A stretch of DNA of 64,000 bases from Paraburkholderia sp. Ac-20340 (GTDB taxonomy: Bacteria; Pseudomonadota; Gammaproteobacteria; Burkholderiales; Burkholderiaceae): NCBI RefSeq assembly GCF_017104965.1, contig NZ_JAAGPR010000029.1, positions 46,848 to 110,847 of the forward strand, in the 5' to 3' direction. Position 1 is the first letter of the stretch; the number at the start of each line of letters is the position of its first letter. The notes under the pieces are model-generated. The model saw only the letters and a list, made by a program, of their open reading frames with translations, was not told the DNA's origin and ran no database searches. A program made the translations under genes and the position numbers. Shown piece by piece: positions 43,813 to 52,130 of this stretch.

Positions 43813-43923
43813 CTGAAGCTCTCCGTGCTGTCATGGGTCGGCACATTAAGACACAACATGGCTTTTTTTACGACGTTTTTTCTGGTTTTCCGCTGAGCCT
43901 CGCGTGCAAACCGGGATCGATTT

Positions 43924-45492
43924 TCAGGCTGTCACTAGAGCGTTTTCTTCGACCCAGCGCACGAATTCCTCCGCAGGCATGGCCTTCGCGTAAAGCCAGC
44001 CTTGCGCGAACTGCACGCCATGCTCGCGCAGATACGCGGCCTGTGCTTCGATTTCCACGCCTTCGGCCACCATCGCCAGCTTCAACTCATGCGCGATGCC
44101 GATCACGTGCGGCACGATCGCATTGACTTCCGAACCCGAAGTCAGCGCGTTGACGAAGGCTTTATCGATCTTGATGCCGTCCACGGGCAGCGTTTGCAGA
44201 TACGCGAGACTCGAATAACCGGTGCCGAAATCGTCGATGAAAACCTGATGCCCCGCATCGCGATAGCGCTGTAAAACAGGCCCGATCTGTTCGGCGTCGA
44301 TAAACGCGCGCTCGATGCATTCGAACCAGATCTGCCTCGCCAGCACGTCGTATTTCGCGAAACACGCGTCGAGCGTCTTGAGCACGCGCGAGGAAACCAG
44401 ATCGTCGCGCGTGAGGTTGATCGAGATATGCAGGTCGCGGCGCTGCGTGAGCAGGCTGCCTGCGCCTGCAAACACGGATTCGATCACGAGGTCGGTGATC
44501 GGCTGGATCAGGCCGATCGATTCCGCCATGGGAATAAAGGTGTCGGGCGCGATCAGGGTGCCGTCGCCGAGACGCCAGCGCACCAGCGCTTCCGCACCGA
44601 TGCAGCGGCCCGTGCGCAGATCGACGAGCGGCTGGAACCATGCCGTGAACTGGCGCCGGCGTATGCCTTCGAGCAGCGCATGACGCGGCGTGCGCAGCTT
44701 GCGGCGCCAGCGCAGCACGAGCCACGTGCCCAGCACGCTGGCGATCAGCACGGGCGCGAGAAAGGTTTTGATCTGTGCGGGAAAGTCCGGCCGCACGCGA
44801 TCTTCGGGCTCGTAAGCGACGACCGAAATCGGATAGCGCTGTGAACGATTCACCACGTAGTAGCGATGCTCGAAGAAATGCGCGGCCGGATCGCGAAACA
44901 GCGCGGCGCGCGACAGCGCTTCGTCGGCACGCGGCCAGCGCGCGATAACCGAACCATCGACGGATTCGAGCAGCGCGAGTTCGATCGTGTCGTCGAGCGG
45001 CACGATGTCCAGATAAAAGCGCGGGTCGACCACGACAATATGATTGCCGAGCCGGATATTGAGCATGGGCAGTTCGTTGCCGCGCTTGCCCGCTTCCGTG
45101 GACCACGCGCTGACGTCGTGCGGGTAGTGCCATTGCGCGGGCGGCAGCGCGTTATCCATGCCGCCGCGCAACGACGAACAGAGAATGCGCGTGCCATCGG
45201 TCCACGCGACATTGCGGATATAGCGGTATTGCTCCTCGACACGCCGCATCGATTGCAGATGCTCGGGCGTGCAGGGCGTGCCGTCGAAGCTGGAAAGCGT
45301 GCGCAGGGAAGAAACCGCTTCGGCGGTCACGAGTTCGGCGCGTATCAAGGCGCGCCGCGAGTATTCGTCCACCTGCTCGCGCTGATGCCGCTCGATCACC
45401 GCATCCGTGGCAGCGGCGACAGCCGCGAGCGTCGCGCACACCGTAAGCGCGACGAGGCAGAACGTGGCCAGCACGGACAATCTGCTTTTCAT
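43924..45492 (-). CDS. cyclic-di-GMP phosphodiesterase, EAL domain with periplasmic CSS redox sensor
   Basis: This 522-residue inner-membrane protein has helices at about 8-28 and 240-258, with the CSS sensor between them. Its Cys-Ser-Ser motif reads ILCSSLRGG, which in E. coli PdeC-type enzymes responds to periplasmic thiol oxidation through a second Cys (here probably GTPCTPEHL). The cytoplasmic EAL domain (from about 275) is complete: EALVRW, HISINLTRDDL, ECIERAF, IDDFGTGYSSL, IKIDKAFV and VAEGVE. It therefore should hydrolyse c-di-GMP. A GGDEF gene lies 140 bases upstream on the same strand, so the two opposing enzymes may be co-regulated. Confidence 0.87.
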   Translation of the reverse strand: MKSRLSVLATFCLVALTVCATLAAVAAATDAVIERHQREQVDEYSRRALIRAELVTAEAVSSLRTLSSFDGTPCTPEHLQSMRRVEEQYRYIRNVAWTDGTRILCSSLRGGMDNALPPAQWHYPHDVSAWSTEAGKRGNELPMLNIRLGNHIVVVDPRFYLDIVPLDDTIELALLESVDGSVIARWPRADEALSRAALFRDPAAHFFEHRYYVVNRSQRYPISVVAYEPEDRVRPDFPAQIKTFLAPVLIASVLGTWLVLRWRRKLRTPRHALLEGIRRRQFTAWFQPLVDLRTGRCIGAEALVRWRLGDGTLIAPDTFIPMAESIGLIQPITDLVIESVFAGAGSLLTQRRDLHISINLTRDDLVSSRVLKTLDACFAKYDVLARQIWFECIERAFIDAEQIGPVLQRYRDAGHQVFIDDFGTGYSSLAYLQTLPVDGIKIDKAFVNALTSGSEVNAIVPHVIGIAHELKLAMVAEGVEIEAQAAYLREHGVQFAQGWLYAKAMPAEEFVRWVEENALVTA

Positions 45493-45632
45493 GCCGGATA
45501 GGCGCGTTCGCGTGGGTGAATGGCCAGCCGATGTTAGCCCCTTTCGCGCGCTGCGGTCCGAGCGGTGCGCATTGCGCCGCTACGTGCCTAAACGCCTTAT
45601 TCGTTGCGCATGAAATGAGTCAGGCCGCGCGT

Positions 45633-47411
45633 TCAATGGAGTTGCAGATCGGCGTGCACGACGCGATTGCGCCCGCTTTCCTTCGCCCGATAGAGGCGCC
45701 GGTCGGCGACCTGCATGAGCGCTTCGTAGTTGGCCGCGCAATCTTCGGGGCTGGCGGCCACGCCGATCGACACCGTGAAGGCGATCGCATCGGCGCTGTC
45801 GGGAGCGGCGTCGGCACGCACATGCGATTCGACGGCGCGGCGCACGCGCTCGGCCACGGCGGCGGCGGTGGCGAGATCGGCATCGGGCAGCAAGGCGGCG
45901 AATTCCTCGCCGCCCACGCGCGCGGGCAGATCGACGCTGCGCAGATTCGCCTGGAGGATCTGCGCGAAGATCGTCAGCACGCGGTCGCCGGCCGCGTGAC
46001 CAAAACGGTCGTTGACGCGCTTGAAGAAGTCGATGTCGAGCATCAGCGCGGCCATCTGCGGCGGCTTGCTCGTTGCGTTTTCCTTGCCTTCCTTGTCTTC
46101 GGCGCGTTGGGCGCGGTCGAGGTTTTCCGCGAAGGCTTCCATGAAGCGCCGCCGGTTGGCGAGACCGGTGAGCGGGTCGCTGCGCGCGAGCGCTTCCAGC
46201 CGCTCGCTCGCTTCCACGTAATGGCCGAAGATATTCGTGACGATGCGCAGCGTGCCCACCAGCAGCAGGATCAGCACGATCCACGCGGCAATGACCGGGC
46301 TGTTGAACACGCGTCGCGCGGCGGTGAGCGTGAGTTCGCTGTTGTCGGTGGGCGCGAGCAGCATCCAGTGCGTCTGGCCGACACGCTGATACAGCACGTA
46401 AGTGCCGCGATGCTCGACGTAACCGGAGCCTTGCCGCATCCATCGATCGACCGAATGCTGGGCGATCTGCAGCAGTTCGGGATTGAAGGCCGCGGGGCGC
46501 TGATCGGTGAGTGCGCCGTTGCGGAAATAAACGATGTTGCCGTTGCTGTTGAGCAGGCCGAATTCGATATTTTCGTCGCCGTCTTCGGGCGCGCCGCCTG
46601 CGGCGAGTTGCAGCGAGAGCAGACGCGAAGGCGTGAGATCCATCACCACTGCGCCGCGAAACTTGCCGTCCACATACACCGGCGCGCTGAGCGTCGAAAT
46701 CGATTCGCCCTTTTGCAGGCCCGCATACACCGGCGTCCACAGCACGTCGCGCGCGGGATTGCGCTCGGGCAACTGGCCGCGATAGTAGTTCATCGTGTTG
46801 AAGCGGCGCAGCAGGTCGGGCACGCTGCGGCCCTGATGCTCGGGCGCGATCACGAACACGCCATTCGACGAGATAAAGGCCACGGTGCTTTGCACGGTAT
46901 CCGCATGCTGGCTGATCTGCACGAGCGGGCTGATGGCGCGCGCGAGCGCGATATCGGCGGGCAAGGTGGCGGGGTCGCGCTGGAAGCCTTCGAGACCGGC
47001 CAGACCGGCCGCATTGGTGCCGTAGACGCCGGGCCCGTCGAGCGCGCCGGCCACATGCCAGACCGGCTGCGTGGAGGCGGCCAGCGCCTGCATGACGGCC
47101 GATTGTTCGGCGGGCGAGGGCGGCGTGCTGGCGGCAAGCTGATGCTCGGCGTAATTGCGCAGGAACATCAGGCGGCGGCGTTCGGCTTCGATCAACGCGT
47201 CCACGCCCACGGCGCGCACTTCGAGATCGCGCTGGCGGCTGTGCAGATCGTTGCGCGTCATGTTGTACAACTGGCGCAGACCGACCGCGCTCAACAGCGC
47301 CATCGCGCCGATAAAACAGAGCGTCACCACGAGACGCGGCCGCTTCATGACGATGCTGGAAAAGCGGCCGCTTCGCGTGTGGACCGCCGAGCACTTCGCG
47401 CTGCGCTGCAT
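45633..47411 (-). CDS. diguanylate cyclase with periplasmic sensor (GGDEF)
   Basis: This 592-residue protein makes c-di-GMP. A helix at about 30-48 and another at about 370-390 bracket a 320-residue periplasmic dCache-like domain (SSNGVFVIAPEHQGRSVPDL, VYVDGKFRGAVVMDL). The GGDEF domain begins at ARSDPLTGLANRRRF; the active site is GGEEF and the RxxD allosteric I-site (RSVD) lies five residues before it, so product inhibition is expected. Start ATG 47411 or ATG 47348; the shorter form still starts before the first helix. Confidence 0.87.
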   Translation of the reverse strand: MQRSAKCSAVHTRSGRFSSIVMKRPRLVVTLCFIGAMALLSAVGLRQLYNMTRNDLHSRQRDLEVRAVGVDALIEAERRRLMFLRNYAEHQLAASTPPSPAEQSAVMQALAASTQPVWHVAGALDGPGVYGTNAAGLAGLEGFQRDPATLPADIALARAISPLVQISQHADTVQSTVAFISSNGVFVIAPEHQGRSVPDLLRRFNTMNYYRGQLPERNPARDVLWTPVYAGLQKGESISTLSAPVYVDGKFRGAVVMDLTPSRLLSLQLAAGGAPEDGDENIEFGLLNSNGNIVYFRNGALTDQRPAAFNPELLQIAQHSVDRWMRQGSGYVEHRGTYVLYQRVGQTHWMLLAPTDNSELTLTAARRVFNSPVIAAWIVLILLLVGTLRIVTNIFGHYVEASERLEALARSDPLTGLANRRRFMEAFAENLDRAQRAEDKEGKENATSKPPQMAALMLDIDFFKRVNDRFGHAAGDRVLTIFAQILQANLRSVDLPARVGGEEFAALLPDADLATAAAVAERVRRAVESHVRADAAPDSADAIAFTVSIGVAASPEDCAANYEALMQVADRRLYRAKESGRNRVVHADLQLH

Positions 47412-47498
47412 GGTGTCGCCGTCCCTCGTGGTTGTGCCGCCGCGCGGCGTTCGGGTACGGCGCCAAGGATAGCATCGGGCGATTTTGCGAGTTCCGGC

Positions 47499-48389
47499 TC
47501 AGGCCAGCGCGACGAACTCCCGGACCGTGGCCGAGGTGTCCTGCTCGCGCCAGCCGAGCGCGAGGCGCGCGCGCATATGCACGCCGGTCACATCGAGATA
47601 ACGCACGCCCTTGACCTGCACCTGGGCGATGGCGGCGGGCACGATCGACACGCCCAGACCGGCCGCCACCAGATTGACCACGGACGACACCTGCGGCGCG
47701 GGCTGCGCGAGACGCGGGCTGAAGCCGGTTTCGGCGCAGGCGCGCACGATCTCGTCGTGCAGCGTGGCGCCCGCAGGGCCGGACACCAGCACGAAGGGTT
47801 CATGTTCGAGCGCGGAGAGCGGCAGGCGTCGGCGCGCGGCAAGCGGATGCGACGCGGGCAGCGCGATCTTCATCGCTTCATCGGGGAAGTGATGCAGGGC
47901 GATGCCGGGCAGCGCTTGGGCCTGGGCTGTTTCGCGGCGTCCGGGGCGGAAGAACACCGCGTCGAGCCGGTCCTCCGCGAGACCCTGAAGCAAAAGCGGC
48001 GTGTTGGCTTCGTCAAGCGTCAGGTCGACGGCCGGAAAGCGCTGCTTGTAGCGCTGGATCAGGTTCGGCACGAGCGGATTGAACGCCGCCGACCCCGTGA
48101 AGCCGATGCGGATCTGGCCCGCTTCGCCGCGCGCCGCCCGTTGCGCGACCTGCGCGGCGCGCGCGGCATCGTCGAGCACCCGGCGCGCTTCGATCAGAAA
48201 CGCCTCGCCCGCGCGCGTGAGATCGGCGCCTTGCGGCGTGCGCACGAACAGGGTAACGCCCAGTTCGTGCTCCAGGCTCTTGATCTGCTGACTGAGCGGC
48301 GGCTGGCCGATACCGAGCTTTTCGGCCGCGCGCGTGAAGTTGCGCTCGGCCGCCACGGCGACGAAATAGCGAAGATGTCGAAGTTCCAT
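47499..48389 (-). CDS. LysR-family regulator, YnfL-like, divergent from MFS gene
   Basis: This 296-residue LysR regulator has the winged helix FTRAAEKLGIGQPPLSQQIKSLE (about 18-40) and effector domain IGFTGSAAFNPLVPNLIQRY, like E. coli YnfL and the BenM/CatM group. ATG 48389 gives MELRHLRYFVAVAAE, the standard LysR start; the longer frame to 48467 enters the promoter. It diverges from an MFS gene resembling ynfM, as in E. coli, and dyads lie between. Confidence 0.87.
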   Translation of the reverse strand: MELRHLRYFVAVAAERNFTRAAEKLGIGQPPLSQQIKSLEHELGVTLFVRTPQGADLTRAGEAFLIEARRVLDDAARAAQVAQRAARGEAGQIRIGFTGSAAFNPLVPNLIQRYKQRFPAVDLTLDEANTPLLLQGLAEDRLDAVFFRPGRRETAQAQALPGIALHHFPDEAMKIALPASHPLAARRRLPLSALEHEPFVLVSGPAGATLHDEIVRACAETGFSPRLAQPAPQVSSVVNLVAAGLGVSIVPAAIAQVQVKGVRYLDVTGVHMRARLALGWREQDTSATVREFVALA

Positions 48390-48396
48390 GCCGATG

Positions 48397-48443
48397 TTAG
48401 ACAGTGCTAAAAAGTATCGCGTTATCGGGTTCCATATATTGGA
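48397..48443. promoter_or_regulatory. two dyads in the LysR/MFS (ynfL/ynfM-like) intergenic region
   Basis: TTAG-ACAGTG-CTAA (48397-48410) and TCCA-TATAT-TGGA (48431-48443) are dyad-symmetric, and GACAGT recurs just after the second (TTGGACAGTATA). They lie in the 117-base space between the two starts, one near the LysR start and one further in, as expected for LysR recognition and activation sites. Confidence 0.45.
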
Positions 48444-48506
48444 CAGTATAGCGGCGCAGCGGGACAATTTGCCTCGTCACTGGATTTTCCGCGAGGCATC
48501 GCCGTT

Positions 48507-49733
48507 ATGAGTTCCGTATCGTCCGCCGAGGGTGTCAGCCCGGGCTCCGCTGCTTATCGCCGCATCAGCATTGCGCTGTTTCTGGCCGGATTTGCTACGT
48601 TTTCCTTACTGTATTGCGTGCAGCCGCTGCTGCCGGTATTCGCCGATGAGTTTCATATCGGCGCGGCGCAAAGCTCGCTGGCGCTGTCCTTATCGACGGG
48701 CTTTCTTGCGGTGTCGATTCTGTGCGCGGGCGCGCTCTCCGAGCGCTTCGGGCGGCGCGGCCTGATTTTCGCGTCGATGACGCTGGCCGCGCTCTTTAAC
48801 GTGCTCGCCGCCGTCGAGCCCAGCTGGCACGGCATTCTGGTCGCACGCGCACTCGAAGGTTTCGCGCTGGGCGGCGTGCCCGCCGTGGCCATGGCTTATC
48901 TCGCCGAAGAAATTACCGCCACCGGGCTGGGATTCGCGATGGGGCTTTACGTGGGCGGCACCGCGTTTGGCGGCATGGTCGGGCGCGTGGGCATGAGTTG
49001 GCTCAGCGAGCATCTGTCGTGGCGCACGGCCATGCTGACGATAGGCGTGATCGACATTGTCGCGGCGGTGGCGTTCTTCGTGCTGCTGCCCGCTTCGCGC
49101 AATTTCGTGCGCCGCGCTAGCCTCAATCCCGCGCATCACATCGCGCTGTGGCGCAAGCATCTGGGCGCATCCACGCTGCCGGCGGTGTTCGCCACGGGTT
49201 GTCTCGCGATGGGTTTTTTCGTGACGATCTACAACTACGCGGGCTTTCGTCTGCTGCTGCCGCCGTTCAATCTGAGCGAGACGCAAACGGGCCTGATTTT
49301 CTGTGCGTATCTGTTCGGTATCGTCGCCGCGACGATGGCCGGCGCGCTCGCCGACCGCTGCGGTCGCGGGCCGATTCTGATCGGCGGCGTCGTGGTCGCG
49401 GCGCTGGGACTGGCGTTGACGCTCGCGCATGCGATCGTGCCGGTGGTGATCGGCATTATCGTGCTGACAGTGGGCTTCTTCACGACGCATTCGGTCGCGA
49501 GCGGCTGGGTGGGCCAGCTTGCCGATGGCGCGAAGGGGCACGCCACGTCGCTCTATCTGCTGGCTTATTACCTGGGGTCGAGCGTGCTGGGATCGTGGGG
49601 CGGCTGGTTCTGGCAGAACGGGCAGTGGCCTTCCGTGGTGGCGTTTTCCTTTGCGATGCTGGCGGCGTGTGGCGTGCTGGCGATGTTTATCGCACGCAGA
49701 CAGTCACGCGCGGCCGTGAAGCTGGCGAGCTAG
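48507..49733 (+). CDS. MFS transporter, YnfM-like (sugar/arabinose-efflux type)
   Basis: This 408-residue 12-helix MFS protein resembles E. coli YnfM: FLAGFATFSLLYCVQPLLPVFADEF, SERFGRRGLIFASM (motif A) and GGVPAVAMAYLAEEI. The function of YnfM is putative export of sugars or other small molecules, so only the family is secure. It diverges from a LysR gene and is followed by a strong terminator at 49776. A spaced direct repeat AACAGCCGTAAAA lies just before that terminator. Confidence 0.85.
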   Translation: MSSVSSAEGVSPGSAAYRRISIALFLAGFATFSLLYCVQPLLPVFADEFHIGAAQSSLALSLSTGFLAVSILCAGALSERFGRRGLIFASMTLAALFNVLAAVEPSWHGILVARALEGFALGGVPAVAMAYLAEEITATGLGFAMGLYVGGTAFGGMVGRVGMSWLSEHLSWRTAMLTIGVIDIVAAVAFFVLLPASRNFVRRASLNPAHHIALWRKHLGASTLPAVFATGCLAMGFFVTIYNYAGFRLLLPPFNLSETQTGLIFCAYLFGIVAATMAGALADRCGRGPILIGGVVVAALGLALTLAHAIVPVVIGIIVLTVGFFTTHSVASGWVGQLADGAKGHATSLYLLAYYLGSSVLGSWGGWFWQNGQWPSVVAFSFAMLAACGVLAMFIARRQSRAAVKLAS

Positions 49734-49775
49734 AACGCGGGGAAAACAGCCGTAAAAACAGCCGTAAAACGCACA

Positions 49776-49804
49776 GCGCGCCGGGAAACCCGGCGCGCTT
49801 TTTT
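49776..49804 (+). terminator. strong rho-independent terminator after the MFS gene
   Basis: GCGCGCCGGG at 49776-49785, loop AAA, CCCGGCGCGC at 49789-49798, then six T residues at 49799-49804. The 10-bp GC stem with a U-run is a textbook forward terminator, 43 bases after the stop codon. It also separates the MFS gene from the convergent HD gene. Confidence 0.92.
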
Positions 49805-49824
49805 GCTTTCAACGGACCGATACT

Positions 49825-50484
49825 TCACGCTTTCCACGCCGACCCGCGGATCACGCTGCAGAAATTGCCCGCGTGAAAATGCGGGTCTTTATCGGCGAGC
49901 ACATCGGCTTTCACATTGCCGAACGTCGTTGCGGGCTTATGGCGGATGCCGTCATAGAAGGCCTGAATGATGTCTTCCTTGAAATGCTCCGTGCGCGGGT
50001 GCGCGTGCACGACCGCTTCGCGTTCCGCATCGCTGTACTCGTGATACGTGAGGCCGAGCACATCCATCTCCACACCCGCTGTCACCAGCGCGACAACCGG
50101 ATGCATATGCTGAGGAATCCCAGGCGTAGTGTGAAGCGCTATGGCGGTCCAGACCAGATCGACATCGTGCTGATCGATGCCGCGTGCGCGCAGGAAGTCG
50201 CGTGCGGCGTTCGCACCGTCGACTTCGAAACGCTCGTGTTCGCTGCTATGCGAATGCATCAGCCCGACATCGTGGAACATGGCGCCTGCGTAAAGCAGTT
50301 CGGGATCGAACTTCAGGCCGCGATGCAGCCCGGCCAGCGCGCCGAAATGATAGACGCGGCTCGAATGATTGAACAGCAAGGGCGATTCGGTGTCGCGCAC
50401 GAATTCGGTGATCTCGCGGGCGAGCTGGCTATCCGGAATGCGGGCAAGGCGCGGCACGGCGGTGGCGGAAAGATCGAGGCTCAT
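49825..50484 (-). CDS. HD-domain metal hydrolase (cyanamide hydratase/phosphohydrolase-like)
   Basis: This 219-residue soluble protein has an HD domain: His in FNHSSRVYHFGAL, the HD pair in GAMFHDVGLMH and a later Asp in the helix ending TAGVEMDVLGL. That set fits the HD superfamily and particularly the cyanamide hydratase-like group. AAGGAG precedes the ATG. It diverges from a GlxA-type AraC regulator gene. Phosphohydrolase activity is possible; the natural substrate is not known. Confidence 0.8.
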   Translation of the reverse strand: MSLDLSATAVPRLARIPDSQLAREITEFVRDTESPLLFNHSSRVYHFGALAGLHRGLKFDPELLYAGAMFHDVGLMHSHSSEHERFEVDGANAARDFLRARGIDQHDVDLVWTAIALHTTPGIPQHMHPVVALVTAGVEMDVLGLTYHEYSDAEREAVVHAHPRTEHFKEDIIQAFYDGIRHKPATTFGNVKADVLADKDPHFHAGNFCSVIRGSAWKA

Positions 50485-50646
50485 GACAGGGCTCCTTTCG
50501 GGGTGGTGTGGAGTCCATTCTGGCCTGTGCTAGCATTGTCCGTAGTTGACTGAGTACGCCGAATTCTGCCATTTGACGCGTGATTCGGCCATCCACGCGC
50601 GAAGCACCCCGAAGCCGCATTCAAACCCTCTTCTTGATCTGACCCC

Positions 50647-51639
50647 ATGCCGAAAATCATCGCCATTCTCGCGTTGCCGGGCGTGCAACTGCTCGACGTG
50701 AGCGGCCCGCTCGACGTCTTTGCGCAGGCCAATATCGAGGCGGGCCGCACGGTCTACGATCTGCGCGTGATTGCCTGTCGGCCGGGACCGATCCGCAGTT
50801 CATCGGGTGTGCGGCTGTTGCCGGACGAAGTTGCGGGCAAAACGCCGGAGCACGAGCAGGCGCGCATCGACACGCTGCTGGTCGCCGGTGCGCCCGATGC
50901 CGCCACCGCGCAACTCGCGCCGCGCGTGCGCGACTGGCTGCGCACGACCGCGGCGCGCGCACGGCGTTTCGGCTCGGTCTGCACGGGCGCGTTCGCGCTG
51001 GCCGCGAGCGGCCTGCTCGACCGGCGCCGTCTGACGACGCACTGGGCGAGCGTGGAGGCGCTCGCGCAGGTTTGCCCGACCGTCTCGATCGAGGCCGATT
51101 CGCTCTACGTGCGCGATGGCAAACTGCGCACGGCCGCGGGCGTGACCGCGGGGCTCGATCTGGCGCTGGCGCTCGTCGAGGAAGATCTGGGGCGCGAGAT
51201 CGCCATGCAGGTCGCGAGCCAGCTGGTGATGTTTTTCAAACGCCCCGGCGGACAGTTGCAATTCAGCCGCAAGGGCGAGACGCGCCCGGCGGGGCGCTCG
51301 GCGCTTCAGGAAGTGCAGCGCTGGGTGGCGGCGAATCCGGCGCTCGCGCATCGCGTGCCGGATCTGGCCGAACGCGTGGGCCTGAGTCCGCGCCATTTCG
51401 CCCGCCTGTTTCAGGCCGAGGTCGGACTCACGCCGGCCGCGTGGGTGGAAGCCGTGCGCGTCGACGCGGCGCGCGCGCTGCTCGAAACCGAGGCCGAAGC
51501 GCCCAAACGCGTGGCCGCGCGTTGCGGGTTCGCAAACGCGGACACCTTGCGGCGCGCATTCATCAAGCATGTTGGCGTGTCGCCGGCCGAGTATCGACGC
51601 CGCTTTGGCGGGCCGTCGGCGGAGCCCGTTCAGGCGTGA
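50647..51639 (+). CDS. GlxA-type transcriptional regulator (DJ-1/PfpI domain + AraC HTH)
   Basis: This 330-residue regulator has an N-terminal DJ-1/PfpI-like domain (about 1-190) with GSVCTGAFALAASGLLDRR, carrying the nucleophile-elbow Cys of that fold, and a C-terminal AraC DNA-binding domain (about 225-325) with VGLSPRHFARLFQAEVGLTP and CGFANADTLRRAF. Such GlxA-like proteins sense small amide- or nitrogen-type ligands. It diverges from the HD hydrolase gene, 162 bases away, and probably controls it. Confidence 0.87.
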   Translation: MPKIIAILALPGVQLLDVSGPLDVFAQANIEAGRTVYDLRVIACRPGPIRSSSGVRLLPDEVAGKTPEHEQARIDTLLVAGAPDAATAQLAPRVRDWLRTTAARARRFGSVCTGAFALAASGLLDRRRLTTHWASVEALAQVCPTVSIEADSLYVRDGKLRTAAGVTAGLDLALALVEEDLGREIAMQVASQLVMFFKRPGGQLQFSRKGETRPAGRSALQEVQRWVAANPALAHRVPDLAERVGLSPRHFARLFQAEVGLTPAAWVEAVRVDAARALLETEAEAPKRVAARCGFANADTLRRAFIKHVGVSPAEYRRRFGGPSAEPVQA

Positions 51640-52130
51640 AAAAGAGCCCGGTATGCGGATTGCTTGATCTGGCCCAGCAATAGCCGATTCGTCTGGCATG
51701 AAAGCGTTGTTAGCGGGCAATTTTCAGGACAAGCATCGGCGATCCCGGCGATAATCTGAACCACGGATTGCCCGGTTGCGCAAGCGATGCAGAAAGCATG
51801 CGAACAGGTGCGCGAATCTTGCCGCATCGAACCTGTCGACGGCAAAACCGCGCAAGAGTCCTGAAGGAATTCAGAACCCTTTCACGGAGTCAAAAACAAT
51901 CGAGCGCCGCACGGGGCCGCCCTGAATGGGGGCATGCGGCAACCTTGTCCTACACGACGCGTCCATGTCGAACCGGCCCGCAAGGGCGATTCGGGCGCGA
52001 AGGTTGCGCAGGGGACGATCTCACGAAGATCTGGCGCATCTGAGGTATCAGGCGCCGCAGACCAGCAGGCAGTGCCGGCGCGTCGACGCCACGCGCCGGG
52101 CGGTGAAAACAAGAATCCACGCGACACATT
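51640..52130. other. intergenic region, no gene supported
   Basis: About 490 bases between the GlxA-type regulator and the histidine kinase. Short open frames occur but lack ribosome binding sites and recognisable sequence. The promoter for the kinase should lie here; I could not pick it out with confidence. No strong hairpin is seen. Confidence 0.4.

Noticed and set aside
45516..48410. A 964-codon plus-strand frame opposite the GGDEF and LysR genes
   Set aside because: Both minus-strand genes have intact domain motifs; the frame is an antisense artefact.
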